Shown piece after piece: positions 33,597 to 41,672 of a stretch of DNA of 54,134 bases. The DNA is taken from positions 1 to 54,134 of the IMG/VR virus record IMGVR_UViG_3300027749_003795. One strand, given 5' to 3'. Under the pieces are notes generated by a model. It was not told the origin of the DNA. It did no database searches and saw only the letters and a list, made by a program, of their open reading frames with translations. Origin of the DNA: a virus. The position numbers and the translations under genes were made by a program. Within the stretch, counting starts at the first letter, position 1. Every line of letters starts with the position of its first letter.

Positions 33597-33848
33597 ATGA
33601 AAACAATCGCTACTCTTATCGCTACTTTGGTAGCAACCGCTGCTTTCGCCACTGAGCCTGCTAAGACTGCTACACCTGCTGCTGCTCCAGCACCTGCTGC
33701 TAGTGCCGCTGCTGCTCCAGCCAAGTGTGATCCTGCTAAAGACAAACATTGCAAAGTAGAGGCTAAGAAAGCCGAGGCAACGCCTGTCAAAAGTGAAGCA
33801 CCTGCTACCAAGGACGCAGCAAAGACAACTGAGCCTGCAAAGAAGTAA
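33597..33848 (+). CDS. Secreted Ala/Pro/Lys-rich small protein
   Basis: An 83-aa protein: signal peptide MKTIATLIATLVATAAFA, then low-complexity Ala/Pro/Thr with a CDPAKDKHC segment (two Cys that could form a disulphide) and a Lys/Ala/Glu tail. AAAGGAAAC precedes the ATG. Such small Ala-rich exported proteins are common in betaproteobacteria. It would act in the periplasm or outer membrane, next to the porin gene, as part of an envelope cluster. Function unknown. Confidence 0.75.
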   Translation: MKTIATLIATLVATAAFATEPAKTATPAAAPAPAASAAAAPAKCDPAKDKHCKVEAKKAEATPVKSEAPATKDAAKTTEPAKK

Positions 33849-33858
33849 TTCATCCGAA

Positions 33859-34062
33859 TTGGATGATGACGACGATGATGCACTTGAGGACTTTCCAGAT
33901 CTTCAGATCGCATATCGTCGTCCAACTCTAATTCCATGTGATGATCGATGTCATAATCAAGATGATGAGTTATCTGATTATGTATTAGTAAGATTAGCCA
34001 TTGCTCGTGCAAAGGCCATGGACCGTTATCGTGAGATAAACACCGAGGAAAAAGGCTATTAA
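33859..34062 (+). CDS. Acidic small protein, start uncertain
   Basis: A frame rich in Asp (ELDDDDDDALEDFPDLQIAY) with a helical end (YVLVRLAIARAKAMDRYREI) that looks truly coding. No ATG exists near its beginning: the candidate starts are TTG at 33859 or GTG at 33793, the latter overlapping the previous gene by 56 nt in another frame. Neither has a good ribosome-binding site. A +1 shift from the preceding gene is conceivable but no slippery signal is clear. Confidence 0.5.
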   Translation: MDDDDDDALEDFPDLQIAYRRPTLIPCDDRCHNQDDELSDYVLVRLAIARAKAMDRYREINTEEKGY

Positions 34063-34075
34063 CTTAGCCTTTTTT
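34051..34075 (+). terminator. Terminator overlapping the gene end
   Basis: AAAGGCTA/TAGCCTTT 8-bp stem with a T run; it contains the stop codon of the 33859 gene and abuts the porin -35 box. Confidence 0.8.
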
Positions 34076-34076
34076 C

Positions 34077-34105
34077 TTGACCTCTGTCTAAAAGAGATAT
34101 ATAAT
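34077..34105 (+). promoter_or_regulatory. sigma70-type promoter of the porin gene
   Basis: TTGACC-N17-TATAAT; expected start ~34112. An 8-codon frame (ATG at 34111, TAA at 34135) begins at that point and its stop overlaps the porin TAAGGA ribosome-binding site. Confidence 0.8.
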
Positions 34106-34148
34106 ATAGTATGGTCAATTGGCTATATAAAACTTAAGGAAATTTAAT

Positions 34149-35036
34149 ATGAAAAAACTTGCAATATTTGCATTATCAATCGGTCTTATGGGATTCGCCC
34201 AAGCCGATGTCTCCGTTTACGGAATGGCTCGTGTCTATGAAGAATCATCTACTGTTGGCACAGCAGCATCTGTAACATCTTTAACCAATGACAAAAGTCG
34301 TATCGGCTTCAAAGCATCTGATGCTATCGGTAATGGGTTAACAGCATTTGCCGTTGTTGAAACCAATGTTGGTGTAGATGCTCCAGCGGCCAGTAGCCTT
34401 GGTGATCGTACTGCCGTTGTTGGACTATCACACAAGATGGGATCAATTGGTTTTGGACGTGACAAAACTGCTCTAACTAAATCACTTGACGGCTTTGATG
34501 CTATGGGTGGTGATTTGTTTGGATCTAGTGCGGCCGCTATCCATTCTTATCAAGGAACACGTTTAAGCAATGCAGTATTTGTATCTGCCCCAATTGTTCA
34601 GGGACTTACAGGTAATTATGTAATGTCTAACAGTGAAGTTGCCGGAACTGCAAATCCTCAGTCTCTCAGCCTAGTATATTCTACAGGCCCTGTAGGTGTT
34701 ACTTATGCTCGCTTTGACAATGGTTCAACCAGCGTAAGCGATGCAATTGGTGCTAAGTTTGAAATTGCTAAAACAGGTACAACTGTTTTTGGTCTATATT
34801 CTGACAATAAAGTAGCTAATGTAACCAGTCAAGGTAAGAGCATGGGTGTTACTCAAACTGTAACTCCAGCTCTATCCGCAATGGCCAGTTATGGTGAGAA
34901 CGGTGGTCTTAAGGCTTATAACCTAGGTGCTAATTATGCACTAGGTAAAAGTACTAAAGTATTGGCTCGTTACTTGAAAGAGACAGCAGCCACAGATACC
35001 ACACGTTATGGTGTTGGTCTAGAATACAATTTCTAA
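34149..35036 (+). CDS. Outer-membrane general porin (Burkholderiales type)
   Basis: A 295-aa beta-barrel porin: signal peptide MKKLAIFALSIGLMGFAQA, first strand DVSVYGMARVYEES, the SRIGFKASDAIGNGLTAFAVVE and GSIGFGRDKT signatures of Gram-negative porins, alternating beta strands throughout, and C-terminal GVGLEYNF with the terminal Phe required for BAM insertion. It is shorter than typical host porins (~350-400 aa), mostly in loops. It has its own sigma70 promoter, TAAGGA and terminator. A phage-encoded porin may replace the host receptor to block superinfection or alter permeability; that is inferred. Confidence 0.9.
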   Translation: MKKLAIFALSIGLMGFAQADVSVYGMARVYEESSTVGTAASVTSLTNDKSRIGFKASDAIGNGLTAFAVVETNVGVDAPAASSLGDRTAVVGLSHKMGSIGFGRDKTALTKSLDGFDAMGGDLFGSSAAAIHSYQGTRLSNAVFVSAPIVQGLTGNYVMSNSEVAGTANPQSLSLVYSTGPVGVTYARFDNGSTSVSDAIGAKFEIAKTGTTVFGLYSDNKVANVTSQGKSMGVTQTVTPALSAMASYGENGGLKAYNLGANYALGKSTKVLARYLKETAATDTTRYGVGLEYNF

Positions 35037-35056
35037 TCCAAATTAGATTTGTAAGT

Positions 35057-35080
35057 AAGGCCCTTCGGGGCCTTATCTTT
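35057..35080 (+). terminator. Porin terminator
   Basis: AAGGCCC-TTCG-GGGCCTT hairpin followed by ATCTTTT. Confidence 0.85.
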
Positions 35081-35094
35081 TGGTAAAATATTAG

Positions 35095-35123
35095 TTGACT
35101 TTATATTGGAATTACCGTATAAT
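35095..35123 (+). promoter_or_regulatory. sigma70-type promoter TTGACT-N17-TATAAT
   Basis: Expected start ~35130; AAGGAG precedes the ATG at 35150. Confidence 0.8.
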
Positions 35124-35149
35124 AATAACTTATCAACTAAGGAGTTATT

Positions 35150-35464
35150 ATGTCCGCAGAACTTACTATGAAAGCACTTGGTCAATTTTGTATAGAATCC
35201 TCCGGAGACTTTATGAAATGGAAAGGTAATAAAAGTATATATCATTGGAATCGTGGACGTGATACAGCATCCGGCGAGATTAATGGTGTGGTTCGAAAAC
35301 TTGCAGGTATTGATGCCACTGGTTTACAAATTTGGGTCGTTGCTGGTAGTTTTAAAATTTCTCCAAATGGTACTATCTTACGTTTTACTGGATTGACCAA
35401 AGAAAACTGGCGTGCAGTTGAACAACAGTCATTGCAAACTTCCGACCTTAAAGAAGTAGCATAA
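35150..35464 (+). CDS. Unknown small protein with early-type promoter
   Basis: A 104-aa protein (MSAELTMKALGQFCIESSGD, WNRGRDTASGEINGVVRKLA, LRFTGLTKENWRAVEQQSLQ). The sequence looks like a compact alpha/beta domain; no known motif. It has a near-consensus sigma70 promoter and AAGGAG, so it is probably expressed early and strongly, and heads an operon with the next gene (TAATG overlap). Confidence 0.7.
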   Translation: MSAELTMKALGQFCIESSGDFMKWKGNKSIYHWNRGRDTASGEINGVVRKLAGIDATGLQIWVVAGSFKISPNGTILRFTGLTKENWRAVEQQSLQTSDLKEVA

Positions 35465-35856
35465 TGTCTATGCACCTATGTGGTCCTGCCTTGACCACGA
35501 CTGGAAAAAAGCGAGGCAAATTTAAATTCCGTAATGCTGCTGAGGCTCAACGTGCTCGTGAACTTGATGCTGATTGGAAAGAACTTCTTAAACGACAAGG
35601 TGTTGAACAAGAAGATCGTCGTCGTCGACGTGCTATGTCTGCTGAGCCATTGGTGTATAAACTTGAGACACCTATTGGTCGTACTAACACTAAACATATA
35701 CCTAGTCTTAATACAGGTGCTGGTGTAGCAGTATTAGCACCTGCTAAAGTATATACCGGAACTAAAGTGAAAGGTATTGCCACTATGCATAAAAGTAATG
35801 CGGTACCAGTTTTCAGCGACGAAGAAGCAATTGACATTTCAAGGATGAGAAGATGA
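35464..35856 (+). CDS. Conserved phage protein (IPSLNTG...GIATMHKSNAVPV)
   Basis: A 130-aa basic protein. The first half has CGPALTTTGKKRGKFKFRNA and an Arg-rich helix (EQEDRRRRRAM). The second half has HIPSLNTGAGVAVLAPAK and KGIATMHKSNAVPVFSDEEA, a block I recognise as widespread in phages of many hosts with unknown function. It overlaps its neighbours by TAATG and ATGA. Confidence 0.8.
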   Translation: MSMHLCGPALTTTGKKRGKFKFRNAAEAQRARELDADWKELLKRQGVEQEDRRRRRAMSAEPLVYKLETPIGRTNTKHIPSLNTGAGVAVLAPAKVYTGTKVKGIATMHKSNAVPVFSDEEAIDISRMRR

Positions 35857-36392
35857 AATTTAATATTAATTGGACTATTATTCCTACACATACCATAGAC
35901 ATAGGAAATTTATATGTACCTTATGACATTTCCAGGATAATGAAATCACATAAAATTGACAAGTATCTTTATCAGGTTATGTTTAAGGATATTGTTATTA
36001 AGTATGGAATGAGTGCAGATAACTCTCGTGATTACGGAGAACGCATATATAGACAAATTGGTCATAGTCGTAGTTGGGGCGAGGATAGACTAAGTGGTTC
36101 AAGTGGTGCTGACTGGCGAATTATTGAAGAAGATTTTAATAATTTATATAAAATTGATATTGACAAAAACTTTATTAAAATTAAAGTATGGAATGTTTCA
36201 AAGTATCCTTTCCAAACAATAAATTCTAGAAATGAAATTATTGATATGGAGAATCAGCTGATTCAACAATATGTCGATGTTGTAGGGAAAAAACCTATTG
36301 GAAATATCAACGACGAGGCTAATATTATTAAGAGAGCGTTTATTAAAACCGATACTTGGGACGGTCTTTTTGACGTTGAAAATATCCGATAA
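35853..36392 (+). CDS. Putative GIY-YIG-like nuclease
   Basis: A 179-aa protein. KYLYQVMFKDIVIKYGMSAD fits the opening beta-strands of GIY-YIG domains (LYQV/IKYGMS), followed by RDYGERIYRQIGHSRSW carrying conserved Arg and Tyr, and a distal Glu in IDMENQLIQQY. The match is by pattern only. If correct, it could be a homing endonuclease or repair nuclease. ATGA-coupled to the previous gene. Confidence 0.45.
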   Translation: MKFNINWTIIPTHTIDIGNLYVPYDISRIMKSHKIDKYLYQVMFKDIVIKYGMSADNSRDYGERIYRQIGHSRSWGEDRLSGSSGADWRIIEEDFNNLYKIDIDKNFIKIKVWNVSKYPFQTINSRNEIIDMENQLIQQYVDVVGKKPIGNINDEANIIKRAFIKTDTWDGLFDVENIR

Positions 36393-36395
36393 ATA
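36388..36395 (+). promoter_or_regulatory. Late promoter element GATAAATA
   Basis: Overlaps the previous stop; predicted start coincides with the ATG at 36401. Confidence 0.5.
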
Positions 36396-36400
36396 TTCTT

Positions 36401-37534
36401 ATGAAACCAACACTAAACGAAAAATTTATAGCATATCTAACTTTACTAAGCGGATTATCTTTATCAGCAGTAGCAGTCTACTATAGTGTAGTAGGCCTTA
36501 CTGCTATATTCGCCGCCGCTGTGATTCCTATTATCATTATGGGAACCACATTAGAAATTAGTAAGTTAGTGGCCACAATCTGGCTCAAACAAAACTGGAA
36601 TACTGCTCCATTACTAATTAAGACATATCTCTTTACTGCAATTGTGGTATTGATGATTATTACCAGCATGGGTATATTTGGATTCCTCAGTAAGGCACAT
36701 AGTGATCAAAATTTAGTCAGTGGTGATGTATTGGCTAAGATTGCAGTCTATGATGAAAAGATTAAAACTAGTAAAGAAAATATTGATGTCAACCGCAAAC
36801 AACTTAAACAGATGGATGAGGCTGTGGATCAAGTTATGGGTCGAAGTGCAGATGAAAAAGGTGCCGACAAAGCAGTTGCACTACGACGAGGGCAAGCTAA
36901 GGATCGTGCAAGACTGCTTCAGGACATTGACGTTGAACAAAAAACAATTAGCAGTCTTAATGAAGAACGGGCCCCTATTGCCGCAGAAGTACGTAAGGTG
37001 GAAGCAGAAGTAGGACCAATCAAGTATATAGCAGCTTTCTTTTATGGTAGTACTGATACTAGTATTTTAGAGAAAGCAGTTACATGGGTTATTATTACAT
37101 TGATTGTGGTATTTGATCCACTAGCAGTTATACTATTGTTAGCTAGTCAAATAAGTTTTCAAGAGTTTAGAGAACGAGAAAACAAAATTGCGGAGGGTGA
37201 CAGCCCCAGAGAGACCACCGTTGTTGTAGACACAGAGCCGCTTACTGTCACAGAACATAAAGAAGAACAGCCACCACAAGTTGTTGCCGATGTACCCATA
37301 CCCGAGCCAGTTACTATTCAAATAAAAGAAACCGAAGGATATGTTCAAAATGAAGAACAAAAAGAAAGTGGTGTTTGGACCAGTACAATTACTCAATCAG
37401 AATATGCCGAAGTAAGCGAAGAAAGAAAAAAAGAAATGATAGTAAATCAATGGGCTGATCGCTTGAGAAATAAAGATGTCAGCGAACATCATATTCCAGT
37501 TGATATATTAGAAGCAGTCAAGGCAAAAGTATAA
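36401..37534 (+). CDS. Membrane protein with coiled-coil domain
   Basis: A 377-aa protein. Three N-terminal membrane segments (about 9-31, 34-58, 72-96), then a long charged coiled coil (~105-205; KIAVYDEKIKTSKENIDVNR, RARLLQDIDVEQKTISSLNE), a fourth membrane segment (~222-246; VTWVIITLIVVFDPLAVILL) and a Pro/Glu/Thr-rich cytoplasmic tail. Proteins with this plan are conserved in marine T4-like phages but lack a function. No Shine-Dalgarno sequence; a late element lies 6 nt upstream. It is followed by clpX-linked genes in a tight operon. Confidence 0.75.
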   Translation: MKPTLNEKFIAYLTLLSGLSLSAVAVYYSVVGLTAIFAAAVIPIIIMGTTLEISKLVATIWLKQNWNTAPLLIKTYLFTAIVVLMIITSMGIFGFLSKAHSDQNLVSGDVLAKIAVYDEKIKTSKENIDVNRKQLKQMDEAVDQVMGRSADEKGADKAVALRRGQAKDRARLLQDIDVEQKTISSLNEERAPIAAEVRKVEAEVGPIKYIAAFFYGSTDTSILEKAVTWVIITLIVVFDPLAVILLLASQISFQEFRERENKIAEGDSPRETTVVVDTEPLTVTEHKEEQPPQVVADVPIPEPVTIQIKETEGYVQNEEQKESGVWTSTITQSEYAEVSEERKKEMIVNQWADRLRNKDVSEHHIPVDILEAVKAKV

Positions 37535-37929
37535 TGGAAGGCAAGATAACACTTATTACGCCCCCGGACGTTTTTGAAAACGAATCTTATAGCATTCTTT
37601 TTATACATTTAAGTGAGGCAGATCAAGAGTCTGTTAGTCGTTGGTTATCAACTACTGATATAAAAGAAAATATTAATATATATTTTTATTCCGGAGAAAA
37701 CGATTTAACATGGTTTTTTCATGCTATGGCCATCTCCGAATATAAGTACATTAACCTAGATGGATTAAATAACATTAGCTCTATTTTAAATGGTTATATA
37801 TTAGGTAAGAAAAATACTTATTATAAAACTTCCGATGAAAATGTATCAGCAGTTTGTCATTATATTAATCAAAATAGAATCACTGATATAGAATCATTCT
37901 TAAAGAAAGCATTTAATGACAAAACTTAA
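37534..37929 (+). CDS. Unknown protein upstream of clpX
   Basis: A 131-aa soluble protein (MEGKITLITPPDVFENESYS, NINIYFYSGENDLTWFFHAM, SEYKYINLDGLNNISSILNG). Alternating beta-alpha elements resemble a Rossmann-like domain conserved in T4-like marine phages. TAATG overlap with the previous gene and 14-nt overlap with clpX imply co-translation; it may act with ClpX but nothing else supports this. Confidence 0.7.
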   Translation: MEGKITLITPPDVFENESYSILFIHLSEADQESVSRWLSTTDIKENINIYFYSGENDLTWFFHAMAISEYKYINLDGLNNISSILNGYILGKKNTYYKTSDENVSAVCHYINQNRITDIESFLKKAFNDKT

Positions 37930-39148
37930 AGATCATCACGCCTGTGATTTTTGTGGAAAAAGTAAAGAGGATGTAGAAAAATTAATTGTTGGAGAACATG
38001 CTGCTATCTGCAATGACTGTATTAATCTCTGTAATGATATTCTAATTGATGAAAAAATTAAAGTACCATTAGAAAACTCTAAATTATTGAATCCTGTTAA
38101 AATTAAAGATTATCTTGATGACTATGTAATAGGACAAGATGATGCTAAGATTGCTTTGAGTGTAGCAGTCAGCCAACATTTTAAACGTATAAACAATCCT
38201 AGTCCTGATATAGAAATTGAAAAGACCAACGTGCTTATGCTAGGTCCAACAGGCTGTGGTAAAACTATGATGGCACGTAAGATTGCGGATTATTTAGATC
38301 TTCCCTTTGCTATTTGCGATGCCACAGGTATCACAGAAGCAGGATATGTAGGAGATGATGTTGAAAGTATACTTACACGTTTAATAAGTGAAGCAGATGG
38401 TGATTTAGAAAAAGCAAGTCGCGGTATCGTATACATTGACGAAATTGATAAAATTGCCAAAAAAGGTGAAAGTACCAGTATTACTAGAGATGTCAGCGGA
38501 GAAGGTGTACAGCAGGCATTGTTGAAAATGATTGAAGGTAGTATTATGAGAATACCTGCTACCAGTAAGAGAAAACATCCTGGCGGAGAAATGCAGGAAA
38601 TAGACACCAGGGGTATATTGTTTATATGTGGTGGTGCATTTGTGGGTATTGATAAAATTATTAAACACCGTACGGATGCTAAATCTGTTGGTTTTCATGC
38701 CAACGTAAAAAACAGTGAAGATGATACATCGGTATATAAAGAATTAAATACCAAAGACTTAATTAAGTATGGGTTGATTCCAGAGTTTGTTGGACGCTTT
38801 GGACTAATCATCAACGTTGAAGAACTCAAAGAAGAACAACTTGTACAAATTTTAGTAGAAACAAAGAATAGTCCAATCAAACAATATCAATACATGTTTA
38901 AATTGGATAAAATTAAATTGGAATTTGATAATGATTCATTAAAAGAAATCGCTGCCAAGGCCAAAGAACTCAAAACCAATGCTCGTGGATTAAAAAATAT
39001 TATAGAGAAGATACTACTACCCTATCAATTTGATGCTGTTGAACTTGTAGAACGCGGTTTATCATTAATTCGGATAAGTAAGAATACTGTGAATGGCGAT
39101 CAGGCCATTATGATTTTTGATAAAAATAAAAATGAGCAAACCAAATAG
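37916..39148 (+). CDS. clpX: ClpX, ATP-dependent unfoldase of ClpXP
   Basis: A 410-aa complete ClpX: N-terminal zinc-binding domain with C10, C13, C32, C35 (CDFCGKS...CNDCINLC); Walker A GPTGCGKT (110-117); pore loop GYVGDD; Walker [12 protein letters not shown] loop in [15 protein letters not shown]; sensor/arginine-finger region [10 protein letters not shown]. The ClpP-docking loop is VGF (in SVGFHANV), so docking to host ClpP looks possible. ClpX unfolds substrates, including ssrA-tagged ones. No clpP is seen in the window. It overlaps bS21 and lies about 5 kb from the tmRNA. Encoding a second ClpX suggests altered substrate choice, which is inference. Confidence 0.95.
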   Translation: MTKLKDHHACDFCGKSKEDVEKLIVGEHAAICNDCINLCNDILIDEKIKVPLENSKLLNPVKIKDYLDDYVIGQDDAKIALSVAVSQHFKRINNPSPDIEIEKTNVLMLGPTGCGKTMMARKIADYLDLPFAICDATGITEAGYVGDDVESILTRLISEADGDLEKASRGIVYIDEIDKIAKKGESTSITRDVSGEGVQQALLKMIEGSIMRIPATSKRKHPGGEMQEIDTRGILFICGGAFVGIDKIIKHRTDAKSVGFHANVKNSEDDTSVYKELNTKDLIKYGLIPEFVGRFGLIINVEELKEEQLVQILVETKNSPIKQYQYMFKLDKIKLEFDNDSLKEIAAKAKELKTNARGLKNIIEKILLPYQFDAVELVERGLSLIRISKNTVNGDQAIMIFDKNKNEQTK

Positions 39149-39365
39149 AGTATTCGGAAATAAGGTTATTGTTGGCGATCTACCCATAGCTGTAGCACTA
39201 AGGAAATTAAAACAAAAAGTAGAAGATTCTGGTCTTTTGGACGACTATCGTGCCAAGGAGTTTTACGAAAAACCTACCACTGCCCGAAAAAGAGCCAAAG
39301 GTGCAGCCAAAGCCCGCTGGCGTAAAAAGCTACGTGACCAACAATTACCCAAAAAAATGTATTAA
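39132..39365 (+). CDS. rpsU: Ribosomal protein bS21 homologue
   Basis: A 77-aa protein whose [40 protein letters not shown] and terminal basic KKMY closely follow the bS21 family (EFYEKPTxxRKRKxxA). The ATG at 39132 is used, overlapping the clpX end by 17 nt. bS21 sits near the anti-Shine-Dalgarno region of the 30S subunit and influences initiation. Phage bS21 genes are known in pelagiphages and huge phages. It may exchange with host bS21 to favour phage mRNAs; here that idea fits the many leaderless starts. Confidence 0.92.
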   Translation: MSKPNRVFGNKVIVGDLPIAVALRKLKQKVEDSGLLDDYRAKEFYEKPTTARKRAKGAAKARWRKKLRDQQLPKKMY

Positions 39366-39371
39366 AATAGG

Positions 39372-39400
39372 TTGACATTATCTAAGATCTATTGTATAAT
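39372..39400 (+). promoter_or_regulatory. sigma70-type promoter TTGACA-N17-TATAAT
   Basis: Consensus hexamers; expected start ~39407. The ~69-nt leader contains hairpins AACTTA/TAAGTT and CCGG/CCGG before AAAAGGAAAC. Confidence 0.85.
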
Positions 39401-39475
39401 ATATACATAACTTAGATAGTTAAGTTATATTTTTTAACCAATCCGGCATTGTGTCCGGTAAAAAGGAAACTTAAA

Positions 39476-40543
39476 ATGGCAGCAAAACGCCTCACACGTA
39501 AACTTACGGATGTAATTGCCGAAGTTGAAAAACAGCTTAAAGCACACTATGGTGTGACACAAAAAGATCTTGATGCATGGCGTGCTCGTGCAAAGGCTCT
39601 ATCACATAAATTCCCTGTCAGTGCAATGATAGAAATTGAAGATCTTTGGATTGACTATGAGGTGCAACGTGATGTTATTCATAAGCATATTATTAACATT
39701 ATGAAGAAGTGGGATCCACGCATCTGTGCAACTGGATCTGCTTGCCGAGTTCTTAATCGTCCAAATACCTATTTGTATGATGCACAGCATCGTACCATTG
39801 CCGCAGGTATTCTAGGATTTACAGAAGTTCCTTGTGCTGTTGTTGAAACAGACGACCCTAACTTTGCCAGTTATGCTTTTGAATTGCTCAACGACACAGG
39901 TGTTAAGCGTTTGACTCCTGGCGACTTACATCGTAATGCATTGGTTCGTTACAAGAACGGTAGCCGCGACAAGAAAGTTGTTAGTGCAAAAGTCATGCAA
40001 GATCAATTTGATACTGCCCGTATTGACTTGCAAGACAAGAACTCACGTGCCAGCGACAACTTGTGCGGCGACAACGAGTACTTCTTTAGTCACTTTAAAT
40101 ATGCCCAAAAGGGTATCGAAGTTGACGAAAAAGGTAAAGTGTTGTTGGAAATACTTACTGCAATCAAAGAAACTTTCCCAGTTGGTGACGAAATTGACCA
40201 AGGTGTTTACATTGGCCTGTTGGAATTGCACAAACTGTCCAAAGCAGAAACAGGTGCATTGCCTGCAGGTTGGATGAAAACTGTATTGTCAACAATCAAG
40301 ACAACGTTCAATCGTACAGCAGTTATTCATGCCAAGGCCAAAATACAGTGGGCTCATGTACGTCCGGGTGCTAGCTGGAGTGCTCCAGAAGCAATGAGTA
40401 ATTTCCTTCGTGAAATTTACATCTTGTCAGGCGGTACTATTAACTTGCCATACCACGGTGCAGGTTCTACTATGGGTATCCTTGAAGGTAACATTGCAGA
40501 AGGATTGATTCCTGAAAAAGTTATGGAAGCTGAACATGCTTAA
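39476..40543 (+). CDS. ParB/Srx-like N-terminal domain protein
   Basis: A 355-aa protein from the ATG at 39476 (MAAKRLTRKLTDVIAEVEKQ) with AAAAGGAAAC upstream. LYDAQHRTIAAGILGFTEVPCAVVET fits the (D/Y)DGQHR signature of ParB/sulfiredoxin-fold proteins, which bind nucleotide and can act as nucleases or regulators. The C-terminal half is helical. A strong promoter and structured leader suggest high early expression. It overlaps the next gene by 8 nt. Related proteins occur in T4-like cyanophages; molecular role unknown. Confidence 0.65.
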   Translation: MAAKRLTRKLTDVIAEVEKQLKAHYGVTQKDLDAWRARAKALSHKFPVSAMIEIEDLWIDYEVQRDVIHKHIINIMKKWDPRICATGSACRVLNRPNTYLYDAQHRTIAAGILGFTEVPCAVVETDDPNFASYAFELLNDTGVKRLTPGDLHRNALVRYKNGSRDKKVVSAKVMQDQFDTARIDLQDKNSRASDNLCGDNEYFFSHFKYAQKGIEVDEKGKVLLEILTAIKETFPVGDEIDQGVYIGLLELHKLSKAETGALPAGWMKTVLSTIKTTFNRTAVIHAKAKIQWAHVRPGASWSAPEAMSNFLREIYILSGGTINLPYHGAGSTMGILEGNIAEGLIPEKVMEAEHA

Positions 40544-41102
40544 AGAAGCACTTGAAAACTTTACACCACCAGTGTACGGTAAGACTAAGCGTACTGCGGC
40601 TACTTATAAAACAGTAGCCCAGCATTGCTCAACACATCTAAATCGTTTGGTAGGAGAATATCAAACAATTAAAAATGATCAACAATGGCTGCGAGAAGTT
40701 CGTAATGATATTGACTACTACCTACGCCGATATCATGAATACTGTATCAAACAGCGTGATGGCATGATGGCTCACTATCATGAAATTGATGCCGATGACG
40801 ACACTGACTTTGAACATCTTATTCCTGCTGCTCGTATAAGAGATTTATTGTTGGCAGGAGTAATTACTACAGATCAGTCGCTCAATGCACCTACTGTACG
40901 GTTAAGTCGTAGTAAACATCACGAGTTAAAAGAAACTGGATGGGCTAGTCATACACCAGATATGTGGTTGCCGTTTTTACGTTATTCAAATGTGTTTAAG
41001 GCCAATTTTGAGACACATGATGGAACTACAATTGATCCAGAAATATGGACACTGGAAAAACACTTTGAGTATTTTAAACATCTTGTCATTGACAAAGATT
41101 AA
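40536..41102 (+). CDS. Unknown helical protein coupled to the ParB-like gene
   Basis: A 188-aa protein, largely helical in the first half (STHLNRLVGEYQTIKNDQQW, YYLRRYHEYCIKQRDGMMAH) with RLSRSKHHELKETGWASHTP in the second. The 8-nt overlap with the ParB-like gene suggests they work together. No catalytic motif seen. Confidence 0.7.
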   Translation: MLKEALENFTPPVYGKTKRTAATYKTVAQHCSTHLNRLVGEYQTIKNDQQWLREVRNDIDYYLRRYHEYCIKQRDGMMAHYHEIDADDDTDFEHLIPAARIRDLLLAGVITTDQSLNAPTVRLSRSKHHELKETGWASHTPDMWLPFLRYSNVFKANFETHDGTTIDPEIWTLEKHFEYFKHLVIDKD

Positions 41103-41117
41103 TGTTTAATGTAAAAT
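41089..41117 (+). promoter_or_regulatory. sigma70-type promoter TTGACA-N17-TAAAAT
   Basis: Overlaps the end of the previous gene; expected start ~41124 ahead of AGAAAG and the exonuclease ATG at 41140. Confidence 0.7.
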
Positions 41118-41139
41118 AGTAATTTAATAGAAAGTAATT

Positions 41140-41670
41140 ATGGCAAAGCACCTTATGGTGGACCTTGAGACTATGGCAGTCTCTCCCAATGCTGTTATCC
41201 TTACACTAGGAGCAGTACACTTCAATCCCTACGGAACTGGATATTCAGATAAAATTTATTTCCGTGTAAGCATTGACGATCAAGATGCTCTAAATAGAGA
41301 AGTAGATCCTGCTACTTTGGATTGGTGGGCAAAACAAGATCCAGTAATTATGGAAGAAGCATTTAGCTCTGATAACAGATTGCCTTTAGCAGAAGCTATA
41401 GATCAATTCCATAAGTTTGCTTGGGGCTGTAGTGCTTTTTGGGCCCACGGTAGTTGTTTTGATATTGTAATTTTGGAAAACATTTACCGTCAATTAGGAA
41501 AACCAGTACCATGGAATTATTGGCAAATACGTGATACTCGTACATTGTTTGATTTAGGATTTGATCCAGATATGCCTAAAGGCGGAAAGCATGATGCATT
41601 AGAAGATGCTATCCGTCAGGCAGTGGGTGTACAGAATATGTATCGCAAGTTGAATATTAGAGAACGCTAG
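41140..41670 (+). CDS. DEDD 3'-5' exonuclease (Rv2179c-like)
   Basis: A 176-aa RNase H-fold exonuclease: MVDLETMAV gives Exo I (D-x-E), HGSCFDIVILENIY gives Exo II, and GKHDALEDAIRQAV gives Exo III (H...D). The PNAVILTLGAVHFNP strand and TLDWWAKQ segment match the Rv2179c-like exoribonuclease group, frequent in phages. Substrate could be RNA or DNA. It has its own promoter and ends 2 nt from a convergent gene. Confidence 0.85.
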   Translation: MAKHLMVDLETMAVSPNAVILTLGAVHFNPYGTGYSDKIYFRVSIDDQDALNREVDPATLDWWAKQDPVIMEEAFSSDNRLPLAEAIDQFHKFAWGCSAFWAHGSCFDIVILENIYRQLGKPVPWNYWQIRDTRTLFDLGFDPDMPKGGKHDALEDAIRQAVGVQNMYRKLNIRER

Positions 41671-41672
41671 AC

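Noticed and set aside
33830-33870. Programmed +1 frameshift joining the Ala-rich protein to the acidic frame
   Set aside because: No recognised slippery sequence or stimulatory structure at the junction; kept only as a possibility.
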